A DNA stretch of 64,000 nt from Ornithinibacillus salinisoli (GTDB taxonomy: Bacteria; Bacillota; Bacilli; Bacillales; Amphibacillaceae), in NCBI RefSeq assembly GCF_042682545.1, contig NZ_JBHUHQ010000006.1; one strand, given 5' to 3'. A program made the translations under genes and the position numbers. Below the pieces are notes generated by a model, which saw only the letters and a program-made list of their open reading frames with translations, ran no database searches and was not told the origin of the DNA. This document shows, piece by piece, positions 34,565 through 43,631 of this stretch; position 1 is the first letter of the stretch; the number at the start of each line of letters is the position of its first letter.

Positions 34565-37500
34565 TTATGCACCAATATGAATACCTACCTCTTCCCCTTC
34601 AATCGATACATATTTCATATTCTCCTTCGTGTTAAAGGAGATTTTTTTGGTTAATAGATTATTATTTATAATCAACTGATAGTCATTTATTACTTCATAC
34701 ATGCGATCACTTACATCAAACGTTAAAGAAACACGTTGTTCCACAGGCAAATTTAACTCTTTACGATATACTTGAACGGCACGAATCAGTTCCCGAGCTA
34801 TTCCCTCTTTTCTCAAATCCTCCGTGACTTCTGTATTTAAGAGAACGGTAAACTGATCATTTGAAGCCATTTCCATTCCTTCACTGGTTGTTTTCGTTAC
34901 TTGTAGGTCCTCCAAATCAACTCGTAACAATTCTTGTGACTGTGATTCAAATTCAAAATAGCCCTGTTCAATTACTCGCTTCGAATCGGTAGCAGCTATT
35001 TTTTGCAAAGCCTTTTGTGCTTCACCCACATATTTTCCTAATTTCGGTCCTGCCGTTGGAAAGTTCAGCTTCATTTCATAGTTCACGATGTGATCTTCAT
35101 TTTCTCGGTATTCAACCTGTTTAACATTTATCTCATCTTCCATAATATAGCTGTATTTTTTTAATCGATCCGTTTTTTCTCCAACGACTGTCAAAGTAGA
35201 TAGTGGCTGTTTTGTTTTGATATTTGATACATTTCGAGTATGCCTTGCTAGCTCAACAACCTGTAAAACTCCCGCCATTTCCAGTTCCAGCTTTTCATCA
35301 ATAATCATTTCATCTGCTTGTGGGAAGTCTGCTAAATGAACACTATCACCGGTTAAATTCAAGTGAATATCCTCTGCTATAAATGGTGTAAATGGGGCTA
35401 ATAGTTTACTTGTTGTCACAAGCACTTCATCTAGTGTATGGTAAGCAGCTAATTTATCAGCGTTCATCCCCTCGCTCCAAAAACGATCTCTAGATCTTCG
35501 TATATACCAATTACTAACCTCTTCAACAAAATCAGCTAGCTCTCTGGCTGCAGGATTAAATGCGTATTCCTCCAAGTGTTCCGTAACCTTTTTCGTGACA
35601 GTATTGAGCCGCGATACTATCCATCTATCTAACAGGGAGCGTTTCCCTTTGCCATGGTAGGTAACGTCAAACTGATCAATTTCTGCATACATCGTATAAA
35701 AAGAATGAATATTTGTTAATGTGTCTACTAGCTTTGATTTTGCTTGACTTACAATTTTTGCAGAGAATCTTTTGTTATTCCAAGGTGCACTATCTACGAG
35801 TAGAGACCAACGAAGGGCGTCTGCACCATACGCTTCCACTAAATCCATTGGGTTAATTACATTTCCCTTACTCTTCGACATTTTCCTTCCATCTTCATCG
35901 AGAATATGTCCAAGCGACAATACTCGTTTATAGGATGATTTTCCAGTAAATAATGAAGCTACCGTTAATAAGCTATAGAACCACCCTCGCGTCTGATCCA
36001 CACCTTCCACAACAACATCAGCAGGAAATTGCTTATGAAAGACTTCCTGATTTTCAAATGGATAATGATACTGTGCAAAAGGCATGGAACCACTATCAAA
36101 CCATACATCTATGACTTCGTTCGTACGTTTCATTTCTCCTTGGCAAGAAGAACAGCTAAGTATTACTTTGTCCACATATGGTTTATGAAGCTCTACGTTA
36201 TCGGGTACTGAATCAATTGCATGATCCTTTAAATCCTGGATACTTTTTGGTGCATATTGATGATCACACGTGCTGCAAATCCACACATTAAGCGGTGTAC
36301 CCCAATAGCGATTACGACCGATATTCCAATCAACCATGTTTTCTAGGAATTTCCCAAAACGACCGTTCTTCATATGTTCTGGGTGCCAAGTAATCGTCTC
36401 GTTATTTTGCATGATGACGTCTTTTATTTCCGTTGTTTTAATAAACCACCCCTCCATCGCATAGTAAATGAGTGGTGAATCGCAACGCCAGCAATGGGGA
36501 TAACTATGCTCATATTTTTCTTTAGCAAATAGCAATCCGCTATCAGCTAGCATCTTAATGATTTTTACATCAGAGTCTTTCGCAAACTCGCCAGCTAATG
36601 GCGTAATTTCTGTGGTATAGCAACCAGCCTGATCAACAACATTAACAAAATCAAGTCCACTTGTTTGAATTGCATGGTAGTCATCTTCACCATGCGCTGG
36701 TGCCAAGTGAACGATTCCTGTACCACTCTTATCAGTTACAAAATCAGCCGCAATCACTTCATGTCCTTTTTCTAAATGTAGCAAATCAAAAGGCGGTTGA
36801 TAAGATAAACCGACAAACTCACTCCCTTTATGGTTACTAATTATTTCGTATTGATCAGACATCACTTGATCCACTAAATTTTCTGCAACAATATAATATT
36901 CACCCTGATACTTTACTTTCACATAATCCAAATCACTATGAACAGCAAGTGCAACATTTGCAGGAAGTGTCCACGGTGTTGTTGTCCAACCAAGGAAAAA
37001 TTCATTTACTGCCCCTTCTACTTTGAACTTAGCAGTAACAGATAAATCTTTTACATCCTTATATCCCTGAGCTACCTCATGAGAGCTTAATGATGTTTGA
37101 CAGCTCGGACAGTACGGTGTCACACGATGTCCCCGGTATAAAAGATCCTTTTCATGAATCTTAGCCAAAATATACCAAACACTTTCGATATAGTTATTCT
37201 GAAGGGTTATATATGGATCATCCATATCTACCCAATACCCAATTACCTCTGTAAAAACTCTCCATTCTCTTTCATAATCAAAGACACTTGCCTTACATTC
37301 CTCAATAAATTTCTCGACACCATACGCTTCGATTTCCTTTTTTCCCGAAATGCCAATTTTCTTCTCTACACCGAGTTCAACTGGTAGACCATGTGTATCC
37401 CACCCAGCTTTGCGAATCACTTGGTATCCTTGCATCGTTTTATAACGACCAATAAAATCCTTAATAACCCGTCCTAAAACATGACCAGCATGAGGCAATC

Positions 37501-37651
37501 CATTTGCCGTTGGTGGACCTTCATAAAACACAAACGTTTCGTTACCTTCTCGGTTTGAAATCGATTTTTTAAAAGTGTGTTCTTTTTCCCATAATTCCTT
37601 GATACGATTTTCTCGTTGTAAGGTGGACTCGCTACTATTAACCCTTTTCAT
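34565..37651 (-). CDS. ileS: isoleucyl-tRNA synthetase, type 2 (long form)
   Basis: This enzyme charges tRNA-Ile. The 1028-residue protein has the HIGH-type motif as HAGH (PTANGLPHAGHVLGR), GWDTHGLPVE, the editing domain with TTPWTLPAN, KMSKS (GRKMSKSKGN) and a zinc-binding-like Cys cluster (CPSCQTS, CSTC, CSSCQGEM). Length and the stretch EIEAYGVEKFIEECK fit the eukaryote-like IleRS2 group, which includes mupirocin-resistant enzymes such as MupA. A T-box leader precedes it, so expression should respond to uncharged tRNA-Ile. Confidence 0.92.
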   Translation of the reverse strand: MKRVNSSESTLQRENRIKELWEKEHTFKKSISNREGNETFVFYEGPPTANGLPHAGHVLGRVIKDFIGRYKTMQGYQVIRKAGWDTHGLPVELGVEKKIGISGKKEIEAYGVEKFIEECKASVFDYEREWRVFTEVIGYWVDMDDPYITLQNNYIESVWYILAKIHEKDLLYRGHRVTPYCPSCQTSLSSHEVAQGYKDVKDLSVTAKFKVEGAVNEFFLGWTTTPWTLPANVALAVHSDLDYVKVKYQGEYYIVAENLVDQVMSDQYEIISNHKGSEFVGLSYQPPFDLLHLEKGHEVIAADFVTDKSGTGIVHLAPAHGEDDYHAIQTSGLDFVNVVDQAGCYTTEITPLAGEFAKDSDVKIIKMLADSGLLFAKEKYEHSYPHCWRCDSPLIYYAMEGWFIKTTEIKDVIMQNNETITWHPEHMKNGRFGKFLENMVDWNIGRNRYWGTPLNVWICSTCDHQYAPKSIQDLKDHAIDSVPDNVELHKPYVDKVILSCSSCQGEMKRTNEVIDVWFDSGSMPFAQYHYPFENQEVFHKQFPADVVVEGVDQTRGWFYSLLTVASLFTGKSSYKRVLSLGHILDEDGRKMSKSKGNVINPMDLVEAYGADALRWSLLVDSAPWNNKRFSAKIVSQAKSKLVDTLTNIHSFYTMYAEIDQFDVTYHGKGKRSLLDRWIVSRLNTVTKKVTEHLEEYAFNPAARELADFVEEVSNWYIRRSRDRFWSEGMNADKLAAYHTLDEVLVTTSKLLAPFTPFIAEDIHLNLTGDSVHLADFPQADEMIIDEKLELEMAGVLQVVELARHTRNVSNIKTKQPLSTLTVVGEKTDRLKKYSYIMEDEINVKQVEYRENEDHIVNYEMKLNFPTAGPKLGKYVGEAQKALQKIAATDSKRVIEQGYFEFESQSQELLRVDLEDLQVTKTTSEGMEMASNDQFTVLLNTEVTEDLRKEGIARELIRAVQVYRKELNLPVEQRVSLTFDVSDRMYEVINDYQLIINNNLLTKKISFNTKENMKYVSIEGEEVGIHIGA

Positions 37652-37769
37652 GTTCTCACTCCTTTATTTCTTTTAGACAACTTGGCTATTGCCAAGCTTA
37701 TGGCACTAGCCTTAGTTGCACTTATCCAGCATAAGAAACCTTAAACTTTCTTATTTGCCAAAAAACACA

Positions 37770-38046
37770 AAAACTCGCCCCTATAATAGGGACGAGTTCT
37801 CACCCGTGTTACCACCCTGATTCTAGCAATCGCTTTATTCTTGCAATTAGCTAGCACTCAATCAACGTACCATCATACGCGATCCTTGTAACGGCGGATT
37901 CCCGGGAAAACTTAAAACAAGTTCAGCTTTCCTTCTCGGAGAGGATTTTCTGTACGAACTGAACATTGGCTTTCACCAAAGCGCCAACTCTCTGTGAATC
38001 AGGACCCGTACATACTCGTTCTCGTCAACGAATTTTTAACCGATTT
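37770..38046 (-). promoter_or_regulatory. T-box riboswitch leader of ileS
   Basis: On the minus strand the leader has stem I elements (CAGAGAGTTGG, GGTGAAAGCC, GTTCAG ... CTGAAC) and a likely ATC (Ile) specifier in CAGAAAATCC. The T-box variant AGGGTGGTAACACGGG follows. Its UGGU would pair with a tRNA end carrying discriminator A. A strong terminator, AACTCG(T/C)CCCTAT with complement and TTTTT, lies at 37770-37803. Uncharged tRNA-Ile would stabilise the antiterminator. Confidence 0.9.
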
Positions 38047-38058
38047 ATATTATGAAAT

Positions 38059-38087
38059 AATATAGCTTATGTCTCGATCTTTGTCAA
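38059..38087 (-). promoter_or_regulatory. sigma-A promoter of T-box/ileS
   Basis: TTGACA and TATATT are separated by 17 bp on the minus strand, just upstream of the T-box leader. Confidence 0.85.
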
Positions 38088-38117
38088 GGTGAATTTTACG
38101 TCTATTCACCTAACTCT

Positions 38118-39470
38118 TTATCCAACAATTAATTTCTCTTTCGGATAGTGGTAATTAACAGCTGTTTTTTCATGATGGAATATAAAGATAAAAGAAAGAA
38201 TTCCTATTCTTCCGATGAACATTAATGCAATAATAACTGTCTTTCCAATAGAGCTTAATTCAGGAGTTATTCCCATTGATAAGCCAGTAGTACCAAACGC
38301 AGAGCTTACCTCAAACATAATTTCCATTAAGGAAAATGGTTCGGTTTTTGTTAGAATTACTATTGCACTAAAACAAATGACCACTGCTAGGAAACTTACA
38401 ACGACAGACTTTCTAATATCGTCTTCATGTATTTCTCGTCTAAATACTTTAATATTCTTTTGACCTTTGGCAAATGACATGATAAGTAGTAGTATAACTG
38501 CAAATGTCGTTGTCCGAATCCCACCTCCAACAGAACTTGGAGACGCACCGATAAACATTAAAAAACATAATGCTAATAATGTTGAGGTGGAAAACAGACT
38601 AACATCCATTGTAGCTAAACCACCGTTTCTTGTAGTTGATGATTGGAAAAATGCATAGAAAAACGACTCATGCCAGCTTTTATCCGCAAAAAAATGATTG
38701 GCTTCGAAAAGTAGTATAACAATAGTTCCGAAAATCATTAGTGAAAAGAAAGTTACTGTTGTTAATTTCGTATATAAACTAAAATGAGTACCGAATTTAT
38801 TTTTATTTTTGATAAAATCCTTTAATTCCACAAGAACTGGAAAACCAATTGCTCCAAGTGTTAATAAAATCACGTTAACAATTTGCACGAAGTAATCTTT
38901 GGCAAACGGTTCAAGCGAACTACCCGTAATATCGAAACCTGCATTTGTTGTAGCACTGACAGAAGCAAATAAACCTTGTATAAACGATTCTTGCCAGGTT
39001 GGAAAATAATCAAGAAAGTGAAAGTAGGTACCTAATATTATTGTCCCTACAAGCTCTATCGCAAGGATTATTATCAATATATGTTTCATTAGATTAACTA
39101 AACCAGATAAATTAGATTGGTTTTGATCTGTACGTATTAAACGCCTCTCCTTTAAACCAATTTTCTTTCCAATTATTAGCCAAAAAAAAGTACCCAAAGT
39201 CATAATTCCAATTCCGCCAAACTGAAGGATGAATAGTAAAATAAAGACCCCTGGTGTACTAAAAGTATCTGCGGTTGATACAACTGTTAGACCTGTAACA
39301 CTTATTGCACTTACTGCGGTAAATAAAACATCCAAAAAGCTCCAATTAACACCTGGATTTACTGTGATAGGTAAACTAAGTAAGCAAACAGATATTATTA
39401 CAGCAATCACATAAAATAACACGATAATCTGTGCAGGACTTAAGTTATAATTTTTTAATCTTTCTATCAT
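38118..39470 (-). CDS. Ktr/Trk-family potassium uptake membrane subunit
   Basis: This 450-residue protein belongs to the TrkH/KtrB superfamily of four-fold pseudo-repeat potassium channels. Filter-like segments are visible: SAISVTGLTVV, SVSATTNAGFDITG, STTRNGGLATMD and SSAFGTTGLSMG. It would need a cytoplasmic KtrA/KtrC partner, which is not in the window. ATG at 39470 is preceded by AAGGAG; an upstream TTG overlaps that site. No c-di-AMP riboswitch is visible upstream. Confidence 0.88.
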   Translation of the reverse strand: MIERLKNYNLSPAQIIVLFYVIAVIISVCLLSLPITVNPGVNWSFLDVLFTAVSAISVTGLTVVSTADTFSTPGVFILLFILQFGGIGIMTLGTFFWLIIGKKIGLKERRLIRTDQNQSNLSGLVNLMKHILIIILAIELVGTIILGTYFHFLDYFPTWQESFIQGLFASVSATTNAGFDITGSSLEPFAKDYFVQIVNVILLTLGAIGFPVLVELKDFIKNKNKFGTHFSLYTKLTTVTFFSLMIFGTIVILLFEANHFFADKSWHESFFYAFFQSSTTRNGGLATMDVSLFSTSTLLALCFLMFIGASPSSVGGGIRTTTFAVILLLIMSFAKGQKNIKVFRREIHEDDIRKSVVVSFLAVVICFSAIVILTKTEPFSLMEIMFEVSSAFGTTGLSMGITPELSSIGKTVIIALMFIGRIGILSFIFIFHHEKTAVNYHYPKEKLIVG

Positions 39471-39944
39471 AAGGTATTTCTCCTTCAATACTAATGTCTG
39501 TTTAAAATAAAAATATCTCGCATAATATTGTCCTTAGATAAACCTAGACCTTCCTCTTAAAATGCTTGCGTTGTTGGTTGCAAAATTAGAGACCGTGAAT
39601 ATCACTTCTTACTTAGCAAAATACAACCAAAAGATTAAGTAAACTATCGCAAATAGTTCCACGGCTCAATCTTTGATTCTGTGATTATATAGTTTCTGAT
39701 TATGTACGAGTTAATATGTTATAATCTACTCCTGTTTTATTTCCTTGTCAATAGCTCCATAGGTTTCTCGAAGGCTATATTTATCCTGTGTTTATTCATT
39801 ATTTTGTTAGTACTTATCTCTCTAGATAACTGGATCTGTTTTTATACAAAAAAAACCGAGAAAGCATACATTTGTATGTTCCCGATTCTCCATTGGCGTA
39901 TTTGATGAAAATCTACTATAAAGTCGGTGTGACGCCATTTGTAA
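39471..39944. other. intergenic stretch without a convincing gene
   Basis: This AT-rich gap holds a hydrophobic 67-codon open frame on the plus strand (39702-39905) with no ribosome site, which I do not accept as a gene. A weak hairpin near 39850-39890 (ACCGAGAAA ... TTCCCGATTCT) could end the 2TM-repeat operon on the minus strand. Confidence 0.4.
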
Positions 39945-40643
39945 TTAACTGTAGTTTTTTAATTCGTATGATTTGTGGGATATATTCTTCTGTGCAGTTT
40001 CGGAATATAATTCTAGTTGTCTCTTATGGACAAAGAAATACATACTTAGTGGCCACCAAAGAACTACAAAGATTGGGTATATTGCCCAGATCTCATGTGG
40101 TGAAGAAATTGCATTTACACTGATAAAAAACACACTAATAAATATGGAGGCGTATATAGAAAATCTAACATATGCCTTTCTTTTCACATGATAAATTGTT
40201 AATGGCCACCATAACACTGCAAAAGCAGGGAATATCACCCATGGGTACTGGGGAGAAAGAAATAGATTTAAGACTAAATAATATATAATAATACTACCGC
40301 TTCCTATTATTGCCACTGGCATTGTTTGTGCCCGCTTCCCCAAAATTACAAGGATTGGATATATAGCAAGTGGCGCAACTGCATATAGAAACCACGGATA
40401 CCCCGGCGTACTCATAAAGTTCTCTACAATTAGGTATATACTGATCCCCAGACTACTTAGAATGGAAAATAAAGTGTATTCCTTTTTCTTCATTAAATAA
40501 AAACCAATAGGAAACAATAACAATGCAATGGAAGGATATACGGACCAAATATATTTAGAACTAGTTATGAAGTTTATTGTTATTAAAAAAACAATAGTCA
40601 TCAAACTACCTGCCACAACAAAACCAACATCATATTTCTTCAT
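39945..40643 (-). CDS. membrane protein with four 2TM-type repeats
   Basis: The 232-residue protein contains four tandem copies of a two-helix unit with consensus N-x3-S/TP-x2-PW-x2-YP-x3-LWWPL. Copies are centred near residues 27-57, 75-105, 125-157 and 175-207 (for example SPQYPWVIFPAFAVLWWPL). It lies 11 bp after the HAAS-2TM gene, which carries a fifth copy. The unit resembles the Pfam 2TM domain. The function is unknown; it is probably the effector or target of the PadR module. Confidence 0.75.
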   Translation of the reverse strand: MKKYDVGFVVAGSLMTIVFLITINFITSSKYIWSVYPSIALLLFPIGFYLMKKKEYTLFSILSSLGISIYLIVENFMSTPGYPWFLYAVAPLAIYPILVILGKRAQTMPVAIIGSGSIIIYYLVLNLFLSPQYPWVIFPAFAVLWWPLTIYHVKRKAYVRFSIYASIFISVFFISVNAISSPHEIWAIYPIFVVLWWPLSMYFFVHKRQLELYSETAQKNISHKSYELKNYS

Positions 40644-40654
40644 TTAGTTCCCTC

Positions 40655-41062
40655 CTATTTTATTCGCTTCCAATTGAAGTACATCGTCAACGGCCACCAT
40701 AATACTGCGAATACTGGATAAACAAACCAAATAACATTCGGCGTATAATAGAAATTGATAAAAGTAAATAATGAAATGATCAGTATACTTCCCCATATGG
40801 AAAACCCTAAGTTTAGTTTTGTGGTACGTTTCTTTTTAGCATTAGATGATTGATTAACGCCTAATTCCTTTCTTAGATCTTCAATATCACCAAACTCAAC
40901 AATTGCTTTATTAATTGCATCTTCTTCCTCTTTTCCTTGCTCCATTATATCCCATACTTTTTCTTCTAAATTTTGCAAGACCTCTTGCATAATTGCATTT
41001 CTTTGTTCACTCTCCGGTACATCTTTAAATAACTCGTTAACATGGTCTCTTAATTGCTTCAA
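40655..41062 (-). CDS. HAAS-domain protein with 2TM unit
   Basis: The 135-residue protein has a HAAS helical domain (residues 1-70, including EEEDAINKAIVEFGDIEDLRKELG) and one 2TM unit at the end (YYTPNVIWFVYPVFAVLWWPL). Its start overlaps the padR stop by ATGA, so translation is coupled. It is the third HAAS protein in the window and shares the C-terminal unit with its downstream neighbour. Confidence 0.8.
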   Translation of the reverse strand: MKQLRDHVNELFKDVPESEQRNAIMQEVLQNLEEKVWDIMEQGKEEEDAINKAIVEFGDIEDLRKELGVNQSSNAKKKRTTKLNLGFSIWGSILIISLFTFINFYYTPNVIWFVYPVFAVLWWPLTMYFNWKRIK

Positions 41063-41385
41063 TTTAATCCCTCCATAAATAAATCAATAATCTCCTTTGT
41101 GACCTTCCATTCTTCCACCGTTTCTTTTAAAAATGCTTTTCCAAGTGTTGTAATTGTGTAATACTTCCTTTTCCCACCTTTAGAAACACTTCCAAAATAT
41201 GACTCAATTAATCCATTTTTTTCAAGCCTTTGAAAAACAGCATATAACGTTGCTTCCTTAATTTGAAAACGATTATCTGTTCGATAGCTAATTTCCTTAG
41301 AAATTTCGTAACCATACCTATCCTGTTCCATAACTAAACGCAAAATAATCGAATCCAAATGTCCACGAATTATATCACTTCTCAT
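41059..41385 (-). CDS. PadR-family transcriptional regulator
   Basis: This 108-residue winged-helix protein has DRYGYEISKEI, FQIKEATLYAVFQRLEKNGLI and GGKRKYYTIT. It heads a padR-HAAS-2TM operon. An inverted repeat upstream probably serves as its operator. It is closer in sequence to the first PadR (1244-1594) than to the second; both are followed directly by a HAAS gene. Confidence 0.9.
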   Translation of the reverse strand: MRSDIIRGHLDSIILRLVMEQDRYGYEISKEISYRTDNRFQIKEATLYAVFQRLEKNGLIESYFGSVSKGGKRKYYTITTLGKAFLKETVEEWKVTKEIIDLFMEGLN

Positions 41386-41421
41386 TTCATTGCCACTTCC
41401 TTAAACATCATTACTCTTTCT

Positions 41422-41453
41422 GATAGAGTAATCGTATCACTAAGTACTCTATC
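41422..41453 (-). promoter_or_regulatory. candidate PadR operator
   Basis: GATAGAGT and ACTCTATC form an 8-bp inverted repeat with a 16-bp centre, 37 bp upstream of padR. PadR binding is inferred from position and symmetry. Confidence 0.5.
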
Positions 41454-41535
41454 TGTCAAAGTAATTTTTGGATATTTATTTTAGTTAATTATTATTCAAC
41501 ATTGTCATTACCAATTTTTGCAATAACAACTATAA

Positions 41536-41568
41536 AAAAAAACTCTGCTCTTTTAATTAAGAGCAGAG
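41536..41568 (-). terminator. terminator downstream of flavin oxidoreductase gene
   Basis: The stem CTCTGCTCTT and its complement are followed by nine Ts on the minus strand. It lies directly after the T-box-like fragment. Confidence 0.85.
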
Positions 41569-41571
41569 GGT

Positions 41572-41625
41572 GTTCAGCTTTCCTCCTCAGATTGGGTTTC
41601 TGTCTACTGAACATTCGCTATAGAA
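41572..41625 (-). promoter_or_regulatory. orphan T-box stem I-like fragment
   Basis: On the plus strand this reads GTTCAGCTTTCCTCCTCAGA, then TTTCTGT, then ACTGAACATT-GCT. It matches the ileS T-box at 37921-37968 at most positions. No T-box AGGGTGG sequence follows; instead a terminator comes at once. It may be the relic of a second T-box-regulated gene. Confidence 0.5.
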
Positions 41626-41671
41626 TAGGATCTAAAAGAATTAGGAGTAGTATACTATCCATTAGTATTAA

Positions 41672-42379
41672 CTAATACCCAATTAAGACATCCTTTTTGA
41701 TATTTCGTTTTGCAATACTGTGATTTCTTAAGTAAATAGAAATAGAATTTACCATTGACTTCGGTCCTGCTACATAGTACTTACTATTGTTCTTATATAA
41801 AGTGGTTAACCTGTCTATCTCTTGATGTAAGTCATCCCTTGAATCGAGGTAAGTTACACTTATTGAAGTATTGTTAGCAATTTCATCTAGTTCATCTTTA
41901 TATATGTATGACTTTTTGCTATCCAAATAAAGAAGATGTATTGGCTCCTCAATGCCATTTCCTTCCGCTTCTATTTGCTTTACTATCGATCGAAATGGTG
42001 TAATTCCCATTCCACCTGCAATTAGAATTGAAGGACTGTTATCCTCTAAATAAAATGACCCTACTGGCCCACTCATACTAACTTTCATCCCCTGTTTTAG
42101 TTCTAACATCGCTTTCTTAAAGTCACTTGGATCATCACTAATGCCTATTGTTATTTTAACAACATTCTCATTTGGAGCAGACGCCAAAGTGAATGGACGT
42201 GTAGCGTTTTTTATAGACTTATGAGTAATATTAAACAAACCATGTTGCCCTGCTTTCCAGTTTAAATCTTTCTCTTTTTCAAATAGAAAGGTATATACAC
42301 CTTCTGATTCTTTGTAGCTTTCTAAAAATAATAACTCTCTCTTTTTGAATATTGATAACATATCTTGAAAAAAACTCAT
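41672..42379 (-). CDS. FAD/NAD-binding ferredoxin reductase-family protein
   Basis: This 235-residue protein has the FNR layout. The FAD-binding barrel carries RPFTLASAP, GPVGSFYL ends that domain, and the NAD domain opens with ILIAGGMGITPFRSIVKQI. YYVAGPKSMV comes near the end. It could be the reductase of a flavohemoprotein- or nitrate-type electron path; no partner is near. ATG at 42379 follows AAGGAG; the longer upstream frame is not needed. Confidence 0.8.
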   Translation of the reverse strand: MSFFQDMLSIFKKRELLFLESYKESEGVYTFLFEKEKDLNWKAGQHGLFNITHKSIKNATRPFTLASAPNENVVKITIGISDDPSDFKKAMLELKQGMKVSMSGPVGSFYLEDNSPSILIAGGMGITPFRSIVKQIEAEGNGIEEPIHLLYLDSKKSYIYKDELDEIANNTSISVTYLDSRDDLHQEIDRLTTLYKNNSKYYVAGPKSMVNSISIYLRNHSIAKRNIKKDVLIGY

Positions 42380-42479
42380 TTTCTTGTCTCCTTTTTTATA
42401 ATTAGCTCCCCCATACTTATCTGAAGCAGTTAATTGCATTACGAATTCATCAAAAGAACATGGGTTTATCCCTTTTAAA

Positions 42480-42851
42480 TTATTTCCGCCAAAAAGTTGA
42501 ACAGTCTGCCTTATCCAAAATATTATATTCAATCATTTTCTCAAGTAATGAGAAATCAACTGGACTATCCCATGGGAATCGTACTAACATCTTGCTGTGA
42601 TCATAACCAGCCTGCACAATTTCATCAGAAAAATGAATAATCCCTGCCCTTTCAGGGGCAACAGCCAAATGTTGCTTGGATACGCTAAAGCCAATAATAT
42701 ATGTGCCGTGATCGGTAAACATAGGTTGATTCCACGCAATTTTCGGTGTTAAATTTGGAAATTTATTAGTGACCCAAGCCAAAACTTCCTCTGTTCGGTT
42801 GCGATGTTTTGGGTTATCAATCTGCGCTAAAAATTCATCAAAAACTTCCAT
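42480..42851 (-). CDS. YdhG/frataxin-like iron chaperone (DUF1801)
   Basis: The 123-residue protein closely resembles B. subtilis YdhG (Fra), a frataxin-like protein that hands iron to Fe-S assembly and heme synthesis. PKIAWNQPMFTDHGTYIIGFSVSKQHLAVAP-type sequence fills the centre, and the C-terminus ends EYNILDKADCSTFWRK. ATG at 42851 follows AGGAGG; the upstream extension is out of keeping with the family. It is a single gene. Confidence 0.88.
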   Translation of the reverse strand: MEVFDEFLAQIDNPKHRNRTEEVLAWVTNKFPNLTPKIAWNQPMFTDHGTYIIGFSVSKQHLAVAPERAGIIHFSDEIVQAGYDHSKMLVRFPWDSPVDFSLLEKMIEYNILDKADCSTFWRK

Positions 42852-43156
42852 GTTGTTCCCTCCTAAAATAAAAATGATGTCTTCAGAGAAGTTCTTCAAA
42901 CCCTTCTTTATTAAACTTCTCAAAGAGCTACTCAGACTCGTTCTTAAACAACACCTATTTCCAAGGTTATACTTAACAATTTGTACATCGCTTTCATTTT
43001 TTTGAGAATTGGGTATTAAAAATCCTAAATATAGAAAGCGCAACAACAATTACTTTCTCACTCAAAAAACTTCATTTATTAAACTCTTTCCCTCGATAGT
43101 CGATCTATTTAACTGCGTTTGCATTGTATTTTGTATCATTATTTCTACTAATAAAA
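42852..43156. other. gap between frataxin-like and AHSA1 genes
   Basis: I see no gene here. The region is AT-rich and holds the upstream region of the frataxin-like gene on the minus strand. Confidence 0.4.
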
Positions 43157-43190
43157 CAACGGCCCAGTCCTATACTGAGCCATTTGCTTT
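43157..43190 (-). terminator. terminator of arsR-AHSA1 operon
   Basis: GGCTCAGT pairs with ACTGGGCC, followed on the minus strand by GTTGTTTTATT. Confidence 0.6.
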
Positions 43191-43238
43191 TTCCTATACG
43201 TTAGCTTAATACTAAAAAACAGGTTCAAAAGTTTAGTC

Positions 43239-43628
43239 TTATACTTCCTCTAACGCTTTTTTTAGTTTTTCAACCTTATCCGCCCAACCATATTTCGCCC
43301 CATTGAACGCTTGGTCTTCTTTTTCGAATCCAGTATGTTCGAGATGTAAGTAAGTTGTTCCACCCTCTTGCTTCAATGTCCATGTGACTATAGTGTTTAT
43401 CGGACCACCTACCCATGTGTAAGATAACTTATAAGGTTCATCCACTACTAATACTTCACAATCTACAATTAAATTCCAATCATCATTTCGAAATTGACTT
43501 TTATGTCCTACGATTGGTTTAAAGTTATTTTCCATTATCCATATTGCAAGAGTATCCGAATCTGTTAATGCGTTCCACACCTTATTGATTGAACTTGAAA
43601 ACTGAAAATCCAATGACAAATCTGCCAT
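43239..43628 (-). CDS. SRPBCC/AHSA1-family protein
   Basis: This 129-residue START-like protein has the AHSA1 pattern: SSINKVWNALTDSDTLAIWIM at the N-terminus, VDEPYKLSYTWVGG in the middle and TYLHLEHTGFEKED near the end. Such proteins bind hydrophobic ligands or act as ATPase-activating homologs; no ligand is known here. It starts 3 bp after the ArsR gene and is controlled with it. Confidence 0.85.
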   Translation of the reverse strand: MADLSLDFQFSSSINKVWNALTDSDTLAIWIMENNFKPIVGHKSQFRNDDWNLIVDCEVLVVDEPYKLSYTWVGGPINTIVTWTLKQEGGTTYLHLEHTGFEKEDQAFNGAKYGWADKVEKLKKALEEV

Positions 43629-43631
43629 TAT

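Noticed and set aside
39702..39905. Hydrophobic 67-codon ORF
   Set aside because: No ribosome binding site, AT-rich composition alone can give such a frame, and no partner genes are present.
42380..42532. N-terminal extension of the flavin oxidoreductase
   Set aside because: AAGGAG lies directly before the ATG at 42379, and the extension is not part of the FNR fold.
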